DNA of 43,575 nucleotides from Maricaulis salignorans (GTDB lineage: Bacteria; Pseudomonadota; Alphaproteobacteria; Caulobacterales; Maricaulaceae). The notes below the pieces were generated by a model. That model made no database searches. It had not been told where the DNA came from and was given only the letters and a program-made list of their open reading frames with translations. Position 1 is the first letter of the stretch. Each line of letters starts with the position of its first letter. The translations under genes were made by a program, and so were the position numbers. Positions 27,201 through 34,843 of the stretch are shown here, in pieces. The stretch is from NCBI RefSeq assembly GCF_900103475.1, contig NZ_FNHG01000024.1:1-43575 (forward strand). The letters run 5' to 3'.

Positions 27201-28761
27201 CACGCCGGGCGTGTCGCTGATCTCGCCGCCACCGCACCATGACATCTACTCGATCGAGGATCTGGCCCAGCTCATCTACGACCTCAAACAGATCAATCCG
27301 CGCGCCCGTGTCGGCGTCAAACTGGTTGCCTCGGCCGGGGTCGGCGCGGTCGCGGCCGGCGTCGCCAAGGCCAATGCCGATATCATCAATATCTCCGGCA
27401 GTGTCGGCGGCACCGGTGCGGCCTCGTTGAGCTCGATCAAATTTGCGGGCGGCCCGCTCGAACTCGGCCTTGCCGAGGCGCACCAGATGCTGTCGCTCAA
27501 CGGGCTGCGCGAGCGCATTACGCTGCGCGCCGATGGCGGTATGCGATCGGGCCGCGATATCGTCATTGCTGCGATGCTCGGGGCCGAGGAATTCGGCATC
27601 GGAACGGCATCCCTGCTGGCACTGGGCTGTCTGATGGTTCGCCAATGCCATTCCAATACCTGCCCGGTCGGCATCTGTACCCAGGACGATGATCTGCGCC
27701 TGCGCTTTGGCGGCGCACCCGACTACGTCGTCAATCTGATGACTTTCCTGGCCCAGGACGTGCGCGAAATTCTCGCGGGCCTCGGTGCCAGGGATCTGGA
27801 GGATGTGATCGGCCGCACTGATCTGCTCGACCAGGTCTCGCGCGGGTCCGAAGCGCTCGACGATCTCGATCTCAGCGCCATCATGGCGCGCGCCGATGCA
27901 GCGGAACGTCCGGCCCGTTCGACGCGGGAACAACGCAATCCGGTGGCGCCGAGCCTGGATGAGCAGATCATCCTCGATGCCGCCCCGGTCTTCGCCCGCG
28001 CCGAGAAGATGCAGCTCGACTATGCGGTCAAGAATACGGACCGCGCGGTCGGGACGCGAACCTCGTCGGAGATTATTCGCGTGTTTGGCGGTGCCGGTCT
28101 GGCCGATGATTATCTGACGCTGAAACTGCGCGGCTCGGCGGGTCAGTCGCTGGGGGCATTCTCGACCGCCGGTTTGCGGATCGAGCTTGATGGCGACGCC
28201 AATGATTATGTCGGCAAGGGGCTGTCGGGTGCGACCATTCTGGTGCGACCATTCGGCGGTTCGCGCGAGCAGACGACGGGCAGTGCCATTATTGGCAATA
28301 CCTGTCTTTACGGCGCGACGTCCGGGCAATTATTCGCCGCCGGTCTGGCCGGACAACGCTTTGCCGTCCGCAATTCCGGCGCCGTGACTGTGATCGAGGG
28401 CTGCGGCGCCAATGGCTGCGAATACATGACCGGTGGCACCGCCGTCATCATCGGCCCGGTCGGCGATAATTTCGCCGCCGGGATGACGGGCGGCGACGTG
28501 TTTGTCCATGATCCGGAGCGCCGTCTCGATGCACGGCTCAATACCGATACGGTTGTGGCTTTCGCCCTGGCGGCTGAATCGGAAGCGCGATGCCGCGAGC
28601 TGATCGAGCAACACGCGCAGCAGACCGGTTCGGCTCGGGCGCAGCGCCTGCTCGCCGACTGGGAGGTCGAGCGTGGGCATTTTGTCCATATTCGCGGCGA
28701 GGAGGCCGTGCGGCGTGAGACAGTGGCCGAGCCCGGTCTGCCGGCTTCGAGCGTCGCCTGA
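24232..28761 (+). CDS. gltB: Glutamate synthase (NADPH) large subunit
   Basis: This enzyme makes two glutamates from glutamine and 2-oxoglutarate. The 1509-residue product begins with a propeptide of 32 residues; processing would expose Cys33 (DACGVGLIAD), the N-terminal nucleophile of the glutaminase domain. It continues with a central domain, the FMN-binding synthase domain (about 800-1200), and 3Fe-4S ligands Cys1139, Cys1144 and Cys1149 in CHSNTCPVGIC. A C-terminal GXGXG beta-helix closes the protein (GSRE, GCGANGCEYMTGG). All domains are complete. The start overlaps gltD as ATGA, so subunit synthesis is coupled. Ammonium from AmtB would enter metabolism through this enzyme and glutamine synthetase. 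Confidence 0.97.
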   Translation: MTHSNWSEARHRKGLELLETSGLYRPEDERDACGVGLIADMKGQPRREIVELAIHALKSVWHRGAVDADGRTGDGAGLRLGVPQDFFKAAVARTGHEPQRGDVIVGMIFLPRTDFAARERARAIIEAEILGQGFSFYGWRQTPTNISVLGTKARSTLPEIEQVLFRDPQGRDAASVAHTLYIIRRRIERRAREENLRELYVCSLSPHDIIYKGLFRAEDIDAFYLDLKDERFISPFAIFHQRYSTNTFPEWRLAQPFRMLAHNGEINTIRGNTNWMKSHEIHIADTAFEDARQDVTPVIQPGASDSAALDQVFEILVRAGRNAPMTKTLLIPEAWSKRSDVMPDGWSAMYEYFNSVMEPWDGPAAIAAFDGRWAIAGLDRNGLRPMRYAITDDGLLVAGSETGMAPIAPERVIERGGITPGRLIALDLEEGRFYREHEILDTLSETHPYQRWLGEVEDIEPAIGLGPEPVKFSADERLRRQAAAGFSFEAIELVLAAMADDGKEAVGSMGDDTPLAVLSETYRPLSHFFRQTFAQVTNPPIDPLREGRVMGLKTRFRNLGNILAKGETRANVLVLESPILTNGAYWRWREMMGGGVKEIDCLLPVAEATGDGHALGAAIDKVIEAAVYAVRDGAAHLVLTDHNSDENHCALPMILVAGAVHSRLTRHGLRNACSINVRSAECFDPHYAAVLIGLGATTVNPYLAFETVTAGRDHPGEDSMARRRAKQLKLALDGGLLKIISKMGISIISSYRGGCNFEVLGLSRALVEAYLPGVVSRISGLGLPGLEARTVDLHRTAWRGDARLPVGGFFRQRSSGDRHAVTASSITELQSAVKHNDPAAWKRYREALDAQGAIQLRDLLDMRALGPALAVDSVESINGIRRRFVTPGMSLGALSPEAHGALNVAMNRIGAKSVSGEGGEDPRRYKPLPNGDNMNSAVKQIASGRFGVTAEYLNQCREIEIKVAQGAKPGEGGQLPGFKVTDFIAKMRLATPGVSLISPPPHHDIYSIEDLAQLIYDLKQINPRARVGVKLVASAGVGAVAAGVAKANADIINISGSVGGTGAASLSSIKFAGGPLELGLAEAHQMLSLNGLRERITLRADGGMRSGRDIVIAAMLGAEEFGIGTASLLALGCLMVRQCHSNTCPVGICTQDDDLRLRFGGAPDYVVNLMTFLAQDVREILAGLGARDLEDVIGRTDLLDQVSRGSEALDDLDLSAIMARADAAERPARSTREQRNPVAPSLDEQIILDAAPVFARAEKMQLDYAVKNTDRAVGTRTSSEIIRVFGGAGLADDYLTLKLRGSAGQSLGAFSTAGLRIELDGDANDYVGKGLSGATILVRPFGGSREQTTGSAIIGNTCLYGATSGQLFAAGLAGQRFAVRNSGAVTVIEGCGANGCEYMTGGTAVIIGPVGDNFAAGMTGGDVFVHDPERRLDARLNTDTVVAFALAAESEARCRELIEQHAQQTGSARAQRLLADWEVERGHFVHIRGEEAVRRETVAEPGLPASSVA

Positions 28762-28854
28762 TGCCCAAGGGGCGTGTTGCGGTGCAGCACGGGATTGGAT
28801 CGCGGGCCTTATCAGCGTAAGAGGTCGCAAAATCCTCGCGCCAGGAGCATGACT

Positions 28855-29391
28855 ATGCGGATCGACAAAATTGCCGCGGGTGTGAACCCGCCTGAAGACA
28901 TCAATGTCATCATCGAAGTTCCCGTTGGCGGTCAGCCCGTCAAATACGAGATGGACAAGGAGGCGGGCACCGTCTTCGTCGACCGCTTCCTGCACACACC
29001 GATGAGCTATCCGTGCAATTACGGCTTCATGCCGCACACCCTGTCGGAAGATGGTGATCCGATTGATGTCATGGTGCTGGGGCAGACGACCCTGATGCCG
29101 GGCTGCGTCGTTCGCGCCCGCCCGATCGGTGTGTTGTTGATGGAAGACGAGAGCGGCATGGACGAGAAAATCCTGTGCGCACCGCATCACAAGCTGACGC
29201 CCTTCTACGATGATATCCTTGACTATTCTGACGTTCAGAAGCCGCTCATCATGCGCATCACGCACTTCTTCGAGCACTACAAGGATCTCGAACCCCATAA
29301 ATGGGTCAAGGTCGAGGGTTGGGGCGATGCCGCACGGGCTCGCGAACTGATCCTGGAAGCGATCGAGCGTGAGAAGGCGGGCAAGGCCTGA
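28855..29391 (+). CDS. ppa: Inorganic pyrophosphatase (family I)
   Basis: This cytosolic enzyme hydrolyses pyrophosphate to two phosphates, pulling biosynthetic reactions forward. The 178-residue product carries the family I signature [10 protein letters not shown] with the metal-binding aspartates. It also has [15 protein letters not shown] and [11 protein letters not shown] near the N-terminus. The ATG at 28855 (MRIDKI) is preferred to the ATG at 28849, because AGGAG lies 7 nt before it but only 1 nt before the other. It lies 93 bp after gltB; the gap holds a CGTGTTGC/GCAGCACG hairpin (28773-28791) without a T-run, so read-through from gltB is possible. Confidence 0.95.
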   Translation: MRIDKIAAGVNPPEDINVIIEVPVGGQPVKYEMDKEAGTVFVDRFLHTPMSYPCNYGFMPHTLSEDGDPIDVMVLGQTTLMPGCVVRARPIGVLLMEDESGMDEKILCAPHHKLTPFYDDILDYSDVQKPLIMRITHFFEHYKDLEPHKWVKVEGWGDAARARELILEAIEREKAGKA

Positions 29392-29398
29392 TTTCTGC

Positions 29399-31024
29399 CT
29401 AACGTCGCTTGAAATCCTTGAGGATTTCACGAGCCGCATTATGTCCGGGCGCGCCGGTGACCCCGCCGCCCGGATGCGTTCCCGATCCGCATTGATAGAG
29501 CCCGGCGACCGGGCTGCGATGATCGGCATGTCCGAGTACCGGGCGCGCGGAAAACAGCTGGTCCAGGCTGAGGGCGCCGTGGAAGATATCACCGCCGGTG
29601 AGGCCGAATATCCGTTCGAGGTCGAGCGGCGAGAGGGCCTGGCGGCCGAGCACTGATTTCTTGAAGCCCGGCGCCCATTTATCGACCGTTTCGATCATAA
29701 GATCAGCGACTTCCTCGCGGTGATCATCCCAGCTGCGACCGCCCGGCAGAACCGGCGCGACGTGTTGGCAAAACAGGCTGGCGACATGCTGGCCCGGTGG
29801 GGCGAGACTGTCATCCTGGGTTGAGGGGATGAGCATTTCGATGATCGGTTCGCGCGACCAGCCATGGCGGCGGGCATCGCTCCAGGCGCGGTCCATATAA
29901 TCCAGTGAGGGCGCCATGATGATCCCGGCCGAGAGATGGTCACCGGGGCCTGGCAGGCACGTGAAACTGGGCAGTTCCGACAGCGCGAGATTCATCCGGA
30001 ATGTGCCGGATCCGCATTTGTAATGAGCGATGCGTTCGTTGAAATCTGTTGGTAAAACAGTGGGATCAATCATCGAGCCGAAGAGGAGTTTCGGGTTGAG
30101 ATTGGACACGACCGCGCGGGCATAGAGCACTTCGCCGGACTCCAGCAGCACGCCCTGGGCGGTGTGGCCGTCGGTGAGGATTTCCTTGACCGGAGCGTCT
30201 GTTCTCAGCTCGACTCCGCGTTCCCGGCAGGCCGCGGCCATCGCCTGGGTGATCGCACCCATTCCGCCAAGTGCATGGCCCCAAACGCCTTTTTTGCCGT
30301 TCACATCGCCGAACACGTGGTGGAGCAGGACATAGGCACTGCCCGGCGTGTAGGGGCTGGCATAATTGCCGACAATGCTGTCGAAGCCGAAGAGTGCCTT
30401 GACCGGCTCGCTCTCGAACCAGCCATCGAGCCAGTCGCCGGCGGATTTCGAAAATAAATCAAGCAGATCGCGCTTGGCGGTGAGGTCGAGACTGCCGAGC
30501 TTGCCGCTCAGATTGAGGGCCTTGAACACTTCCGGCATGGCACCGGCCCAGCCGCCTTCGCGCAAATTTGGCGGTGTTTGCAACACCATGGCGCGTAGCG
30601 TGTCGGCGATGGTTTCGAGTCGCGCTTCATACGCGTCCAACTGCTGTGCATCACGCGCTGAGTACTTGGAAACCTGCTGTTGGGTCACCCCCTCGCCTGC
30701 CAGTAGATAGCCGTCCTCGCGCGGCAGGAAATTTCCGAGCTTGCGCTCGATGATTTTCAGACCATGGCGGTGCAGCTCGAGGTCGGCGATGACTTTCGGA
30801 TTGAGCAGCGACACCGTGTAGGCGGCGACCGAATTGCGAAAGCCCGGATGGAATTCCTCGGTGACCGCAGCGCCGCCCAGAACATGCCGGCGTTCGAGCA
30901 CTGTGACCTTCAGACCGGCCCTGGCGAGATAGGCCGCGCAGACGAGCCCGTTATGGCCACCGCCGACGATGATGATGTCCTGGTTGGGTGTGGGGTGTGA
31001 GGCCGATTTGCGTGGAGCTGACAT
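29399..31024 (-). CDS. FAD-dependent oxidoreductase, phytoene desaturase/PYROXD2-like
   Basis: This is a 541-residue flavoprotein of the amine oxidase/CrtI superfamily. The dinucleotide motif DIIIVGGGHNGLVCAAYLARAG lies near residues 18-39 and is followed by the LERRHVLGGAAVTEE segment. The C-terminus has CGSGTHPGGGVTGAPGHNAA, the conserved FAD-contact ending of CrtI- and PYROXD2-like proteins. The ATG at 31024 (MSAPRK) is chosen; an ATG at 31042 is also in frame, and neither has a good ribosome site. It is the last gene of the TetR-led acyl-CoA operon, 55 bp after the second MaoC gene, and ends 7 bp from ppa in convergent orientation. It is not next to carotenoid genes, so a desaturation or oxidation step on the operon's own substrate is more likely. 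Confidence 0.82.
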   Translation of the reverse strand: MSAPRKSASHPTPNQDIIIVGGGHNGLVCAAYLARAGLKVTVLERRHVLGGAAVTEEFHPGFRNSVAAYTVSLLNPKVIADLELHRHGLKIIERKLGNFLPREDGYLLAGEGVTQQQVSKYSARDAQQLDAYEARLETIADTLRAMVLQTPPNLREGGWAGAMPEVFKALNLSGKLGSLDLTAKRDLLDLFSKSAGDWLDGWFESEPVKALFGFDSIVGNYASPYTPGSAYVLLHHVFGDVNGKKGVWGHALGGMGAITQAMAAACRERGVELRTDAPVKEILTDGHTAQGVLLESGEVLYARAVVSNLNPKLLFGSMIDPTVLPTDFNERIAHYKCGSGTFRMNLALSELPSFTCLPGPGDHLSAGIIMAPSLDYMDRAWSDARRHGWSREPIIEMLIPSTQDDSLAPPGQHVASLFCQHVAPVLPGGRSWDDHREEVADLMIETVDKWAPGFKKSVLGRQALSPLDLERIFGLTGGDIFHGALSLDQLFSARPVLGHADHRSPVAGLYQCGSGTHPGGGVTGAPGHNAAREILKDFKRR

Positions 31025-31079
31025 GGCCAGCAGTTTCCACATGAAACCGAAAAGGTAAATGCAAATCGCAGGTTGTGGC

Positions 31080-31472
31080 TCAGGCAAAAGCCCCGGCGAC
31101 ATCACGCGCCAGCACCAGGGCGCGGCCGCGTGCGATCAGCGCCCCGGAAGGCGAATGGCATGTGGTGGCAAGGTCGACCAGATGTTTCTCCGGACGCAGG
31201 CGGGTGATTTCAACGCGTGCCGTCAACGGCTCACCGATCGGCGCAGCCTGCAGGAATTCTGTCTCCTGCTTGAGATAATTCGTGCCCTGGCCGGGCAGGT
31301 CGACGCCGAGCAGGGATGAGAAGAGGCCGTTGATCAGGGCTTCCGGTACGGCATCCTGGCTCAGCGGGGCGCCGGACACGGCGTGAAGCGCCTGGATATC
31401 GGCCGGGTTGAATGTGCGGGTGATCTGCGCCGACCGGCCGGTCGTCAGGGGCTGTCTGGCGGTGTCGGTCAT
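31080..31472 (-). CDS. MaoC-fold protein lacking the hydratase catalytic pair
   Basis: This is a 130-residue single hot-dog domain related to the MaoC/(R)-specific enoyl-CoA hydratase family. Aligned by eye to its neighbour, FNPADIQALHAVSG corresponds to FSQADFDAFAHVSG. However, the positions of the catalytic Asp and His of hydratase 2 are Ala35 and Asp40 here, and the following loop is shorter. It is therefore probably inactive alone, and may pair with the intact MaoC protein encoded just upstream, or be a thioesterase-like or binding subunit. Its start overlaps that gene as ATGA, which favours equal amounts of the two. It precedes the FAD oxidoreductase. Confidence 0.72.
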   Translation of the reverse strand: MTDTARQPLTTGRSAQITRTFNPADIQALHAVSGAPLSQDAVPEALINGLFSSLLGVDLPGQGTNYLKQETEFLQAAPIGEPLTARVEITRLRPEKHLVDLATTCHSPSGALIARGRALVLARDVAGAFA

Positions 31473-31840
31473 GCCTCGACCTCCGTCTCGCCACTGCAGG
31501 TAATGACCATGTCCGACAGGCGCATCACCTGGAGTCGGATCCTTGCCACCGAACCGTTTTCGGCGACCATTTCTGCGTCGAAGCGCAGCCGCTGATCGAC
31601 CGGTGACGGGGCGGAATACTGGGTCGCCTGCCGGATCTGCCGGCCGCCGGGCACCAGCTCCTCGACCAGGCCGCGCAATACGGCACAGAGGAGCGCGCCA
31701 TGGGCAACGGTCTGGCCAAAGCGGGTGCGGGCGGCGAATTCCGGATCGACATGGATCGGATTATTATCGCCGGAGACGTGGGCGAAGGCATCGAAATCGG
31801 CTTGCGAAAAACTGCGTTCGAGCGAGGCTGTCCGGTTCAT
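31469..31840 (-). CDS. MaoC-family enoyl-CoA hydratase, catalytic
   Basis: This is a 123-residue single hot-dog domain with the intact hydratase 2 motif HVSGDNNPIHVD, giving catalytic Asp25 and His30. The downstream FGQTVAHGAL loop is typical of (R)-specific enoyl-CoA hydratases and MaoC dehydratases. It would add water to a 2-enoyl-CoA. The start at 31840 overlaps the acyl-CoA ligase stop as ATGA, and the stop overlaps the degenerate MaoC gene as ATGA. Such one-domain proteins act as dimers; a heteromer with the next protein is likely by analogy with split hydratases such as ChsH1/ChsH2 of steroid degradation. Confidence 0.85.
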   Translation of the reverse strand: MNRTASLERSFSQADFDAFAHVSGDNNPIHVDPEFAARTRFGQTVAHGALLCAVLRGLVEELVPGGRQIRQATQYSAPSPVDQRLRFDAEMVAENGSVARIRLQVMRLSDMVITCSGETEVEA

Positions 31841-33339
31841 TCGCGATCCCCCGGCTGCGGCAGCAAATGTTTCTGGACCTTGCCGGCGGCGGTGCGCGGG
31901 AGGTCGTGCGCGAACAGGACATGGCGCGGCACCTTGTAGGCGGCGAGGCGCTCGCGGCACCAGTCAGCCAGCGCCTCGGCATCACGGCCTGCCCCCTGGC
32001 GCAGGATGATATGGGCGCAACCGACCTCACCCCATTTTTCGTCGGGCACGCCGGTGACCGCAGCTTCCTGCACGGCCGGATGGTCGGCCAGGACATTCTC
32101 GACTTCGGCCGGATACACATTCTCGCCGCCGGAAATATACATCTCCTTGATGCGTCCCGCGACGAAGCAATAGCCATCCGCGTCGAAGCGGCCGAGATCG
32201 CCGCTCTTGAGCCAGCCATCACGGGTGAAAAGCTCCGCGGTCTCCTGCGGGCGTTGCCAATAACCCGGCGTGAGGCCCGGGCCGTGGAACTGGATCTCGC
32301 CGGTTTCCTCGGCGGCCAGGACGGCGCCATCGGGGCCGGCGATGCGGGCCTCGACCAGGATCTGGGTCTTGCCCACCGAACCGATTTTCTCGAGCGCGTG
32401 GGCCTCGTCGACCAGGAAGGCGGTCGGACCGGTTTCGGTCATGCCGAAGCCATTGCAGACGATGGCGCCGCGCGCGGCGAAGGTCTCGACCAATATGTCC
32501 GGCAGGGGCGCGCCGCCACAGGACCAGTGGCGCAGCCGGGTCAGATCGGTCTTGGCAAAATCGGGATGCAGGGTCAGTTCGCGATAGACGGCCGGTACCC
32601 CGATGAAGACATCCAGCGCTCCGGCATTGATCAGTTCGAGCATCGGACCGGCCTCGAAACCGGGCAGGATGTGAATCGTGCCGCCACCGAACAGTACGGG
32701 CAGAGTGTGCAGATTAATGCCGGCGGTGTGGAAAAGCGGCAGGAAGTTGAGGGTGGAATCCGTGCCGCGCAGACCGATCGCCTGACCGATATTGATCGAA
32801 TTGACCAGCGCCATGCCATAGGTCTGGATCACGCCCTTCGGCTTGCCCGTCGTGCCGGAGGTATAGATCAGATACCAGCATTCCTGGCCCGGCCAGCTGT
32901 CACGGCCCGGATGCGGCCGCGCCGCATCGCGTAAACGATTATAGTCATCGTCAAGATCGAGAACGCGCATCGCCATCGGGTCCGACGCGGCGTGTGCCGT
33001 GTCACGGTCTTCCGCACCGGTGACCATCAGGACCGGCGTGCAATCCTCGAGCAGCTGGACGAGTTCGCTCGCCGGCATGCGCCAGTTCAGCGGAACCAGG
33101 ATGGCGCCCAGCTTGGCGCAGGCGAACAGAAGTTCGAAAAACTCGACGCGATTGCGGCACAGGATCGCCACCCGGTCACCGGCCGCAATGCCGCGGTCCT
33201 GCAACAGGCTTGCGGCGCAGGCGCTGCGTTGTTCCAGCTTGCGATAATCGATCTGTTCGCCGGTCTCGACGACATGGAAGGCGATGGCATCCGGTTCGAT
33301 GGCGGCGCGGCGGGCGGTTATGTCGAGCAGGGAATTCAC
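31837..33339 (-). CDS. Acyl-CoA ligase (AMP-forming)
   Basis: This enzyme activates a carboxylic acid to its CoA thioester through an acyl adenylate. The 500-residue product has the ATP loop YTSGTTGKPKGVI, the motif NGFGMTETGP and the hinge region SGDLGRFDADGYCFVAGRIKEM. The C-terminal catalytic lysine lies in PRTAAGKVQKH. The first residues (NSLLDITARRAAIEPDAIAF) fit a fatty acid or aromatic acid CoA ligase. The start is a GTG at 33339 that overlaps the enoyl-CoA hydratase stop as GTGA. The chain or ring preference cannot be read from sequence. Within the operon it would feed the hydratase and MaoC steps. Confidence 0.88.
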   Translation of the reverse strand: MNSLLDITARRAAIEPDAIAFHVVETGEQIDYRKLEQRSACAASLLQDRGIAAGDRVAILCRNRVEFFELLFACAKLGAILVPLNWRMPASELVQLLEDCTPVLMVTGAEDRDTAHAASDPMAMRVLDLDDDYNRLRDAARPHPGRDSWPGQECWYLIYTSGTTGKPKGVIQTYGMALVNSINIGQAIGLRGTDSTLNFLPLFHTAGINLHTLPVLFGGGTIHILPGFEAGPMLELINAGALDVFIGVPAVYRELTLHPDFAKTDLTRLRHWSCGGAPLPDILVETFAARGAIVCNGFGMTETGPTAFLVDEAHALEKIGSVGKTQILVEARIAGPDGAVLAAEETGEIQFHGPGLTPGYWQRPQETAELFTRDGWLKSGDLGRFDADGYCFVAGRIKEMYISGGENVYPAEVENVLADHPAVQEAAVTGVPDEKWGEVGCAHIILRQGAGRDAEALADWCRERLAAYKVPRHVLFAHDLPRTAAGKVQKHLLPQPGDRE

Positions 33340-34154
33340 GCGTGCGCCTCCACCTCGGCCGGTTTGGAGGAGCCGCCGAGAAAGCGGTCCATCCGGACGC
33401 GCGTTTGCGGGCGCGCAACCTGTATCAGAAAGGCCTGGCGTTCGGCGTCGAGCCGGCCGGCCAGCCCGCCGGGTCCGGCCTGGGCATCGAGCAGCTGCCG
33501 GCTGGTCGCGATCACGCTGGCATCATGGGCTTCCAGCCTGGCCAGCATATCTGTCAGTGCCTGGTCGAAATCCGCGGGCTCGGCGAGCTGGTCGATCAGA
33601 CCCATTTCCAGGGCCTCATCCGCGCTCACCCGCTGATCGAGGGCCAGCCAGCGCGCGGTGCGGGCGCGGCCAATTCGATCCGGCAGCAGGGCGGTCCAGC
33701 CGCCATCGGGGGCAAAGCCCATCTGCGCGTAATAGGGCTGGATGAAAGCTGTGCGCACCATCAGCGACAGGTCGGCGGCGAGCACCAGTCCAAGCGATCC
33801 GCCGGTCACCGGTCCGTTGACCGCGGCGATGACGGGGCAGGGCAGGGCGCGCAATTGCAGCAGGACGCGGTTGAGCCCGCCGACAAGGGCGTCGCTATAG
33901 GTTTGCAGGTCTTCAGCGCTCGTATTGTGTTCACGGATCGCCGCGACATCGCCGCCGCTCGAGAAACAGGAGCCGGTGCCGGACAGAACCACGGCCCGCG
34001 CTGTGCCTGCCGCATCTTGCAGGGCCTGGCTCAATGCGTCGAGCAGGCCGGGTGTCAGGCTGTTGCCGCGCCCGGGCCGATTCAGCGTGAGCCGAGCGAC
34101 GCCATCCGTGTGGCTCACCAGAATCCCGGATTGGGCAGCAGCGGAGACGATCAC
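33336..34154 (-). CDS. Enoyl-CoA hydratase/isomerase family protein (crotonase fold)
   Basis: This is a 272-residue crotonase-fold protein that starts with a GTG overlapping the TetR stop as GTGA. The oxyanion-hole segments GTGSCFSSGGDVAAI and VNGPVTGGSLGLVLAADL are present. The position of the first hydratase Glu (in the second segment) is Ser. The second acidic residue is the Asp of FAPDGGWTALLPDRIG, a pattern seen in isomerases such as PaaG rather than in classical two-Glu hydratases. An enoyl-CoA isomerase role is therefore more likely than hydration, which is consistent with dedicated MaoC hydratases downstream. The end overlaps the ligase start as GTGA. Confidence 0.85.
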   Translation of the reverse strand: MIVSAAAQSGILVSHTDGVARLTLNRPGRGNSLTPGLLDALSQALQDAAGTARAVVLSGTGSCFSSGGDVAAIREHNTSAEDLQTYSDALVGGLNRVLLQLRALPCPVIAAVNGPVTGGSLGLVLAADLSLMVRTAFIQPYYAQMGFAPDGGWTALLPDRIGRARTARWLALDQRVSADEALEMGLIDQLAEPADFDQALTDMLARLEAHDASVIATSRQLLDAQAGPGGLAGRLDAERQAFLIQVARPQTRVRMDRFLGGSSKPAEVEAHA

Positions 34155-34759
34155 GGCGCGAGCCCCCTGGAGATCAGGTCGGAGGCCTCGCGGGCGATTT
34201 CGTCGGCACTGCGTGCCGGCTCCCATATGCCGAAGCGAAGGCCGAGAAACACGCTCATCCCGATCAGGGCCCAGGCGCGGGTCTCCTGATTGCCATCGCT
34301 GATCTCGCCCCGTTCGGCGGCCTCTTCCAGATTGCGCCGGTAGCGGTCGGCGAAACTGTCATAGTGTGCCTTGTATGCATCAGGGGCGACGAATTGTGCC
34401 TCCTCGATGATGCGGTAGAGATTGGGGTGGGCACGGGCGAATTCGATATAGGCAACCAGCCCCTTGTGCTCGGCGTCGAGCCGGTCGGTGGCCCCCTTGA
34501 CGCGTTCGGCGATCCAGCTTCGGGTCATCTCACCCATATGCGCGACAAGTGCCCGGAATATCTCATCTTTTGAATCGAAATAGACGTAGAATGTGCCCAG
34601 GGCGACCGAGGCGCGGCGGGTGATATCGCCGATCGAACTCGAGTGAAATCCGTTCTCCCCGAAGGATTCCTCGGCGGCATCAAGCAGACGATTTCGTGTC
34701 CGCTGGCCGCGCGCGGTTTTCGGGCTTTTCGGAGAAGTCGAAGAAAGTGAAGTTGACAT
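34151..34759 (-). CDS. TetR/AcrR family transcriptional regulator
   Basis: This is a 202-residue regulator with an N-terminal helix-turn-helix (about residues 20-66: RNRLLDAAEESFGENGFHSSSI then VALGTFYVYFDSKDEIFRALV) and a helical ligand-binding domain. It is the first gene of the operon for acyl-CoA metabolism and divergent from the hydrolase-TonB receptor genes. By analogy with FadR/PaaR-type TetR proteins it may bind an acyl-CoA and repress both directions. A palindrome at 34779-34795 in the divergent region is a candidate operator. Its stop overlaps the next gene as GTGA. Confidence 0.9.
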   Translation of the reverse strand: MSTSLSSTSPKSPKTARGQRTRNRLLDAAEESFGENGFHSSSIGDITRRASVALGTFYVYFDSKDEIFRALVAHMGEMTRSWIAERVKGATDRLDAEHKGLVAYIEFARAHPNLYRIIEEAQFVAPDAYKAHYDSFADRYRRNLEEAAERGEISDGNQETRAWALIGMSVFLGLRFGIWEPARSADEIAREASDLISRGLAP

Positions 34760-34780
34760 ATGATTCAGTTTTCACAAAAT
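34753..34780 (+). promoter_or_regulatory. Candidate promoter for the hydrolase-TonB receptor genes
   Basis: A consensus -35 element TTGACA (34753-34758) is followed after 16 bp by CAAAAT (34775-34780), a moderate -10. The -35 element overlaps the start codon of tetR on the other strand, so only the plus-strand genes would use it. The candidate operator covers the -10 end and the start point. Confidence 0.5.
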
Positions 34781-34795
34781 TGCCGATAACGCAAT
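34779..34795. promoter_or_regulatory. Candidate TetR operator palindrome
   Basis: ATTGC (34779-34783) and GCAAT (34791-34795) form an inverted repeat around 7 bp, with partial symmetry extending outwards. It lies between the divergent tetR and hydrolase genes and overlaps the end of the putative plus-strand promoter. Size and place fit an operator for the adjacent TetR protein; binding is inferred. Confidence 0.45.
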
Positions 34796-34843
34796 ATGGC
34801 ATGAAAGCCACGGCGTGTGATGCATCCGGGAGAGATCGCCACA

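Noticed and set aside
26797-28329. Minus-strand open frame of 510 codons
   Set aside because: It lies wholly antisense to gltB and its translation has no recognisable domain.
29399-31024. Carotenoid phytoene desaturase
   Set aside because: No other carotenoid genes are nearby, and the sequence pattern is closer to the broad PYROXD2-like group within an acyl-CoA operon.
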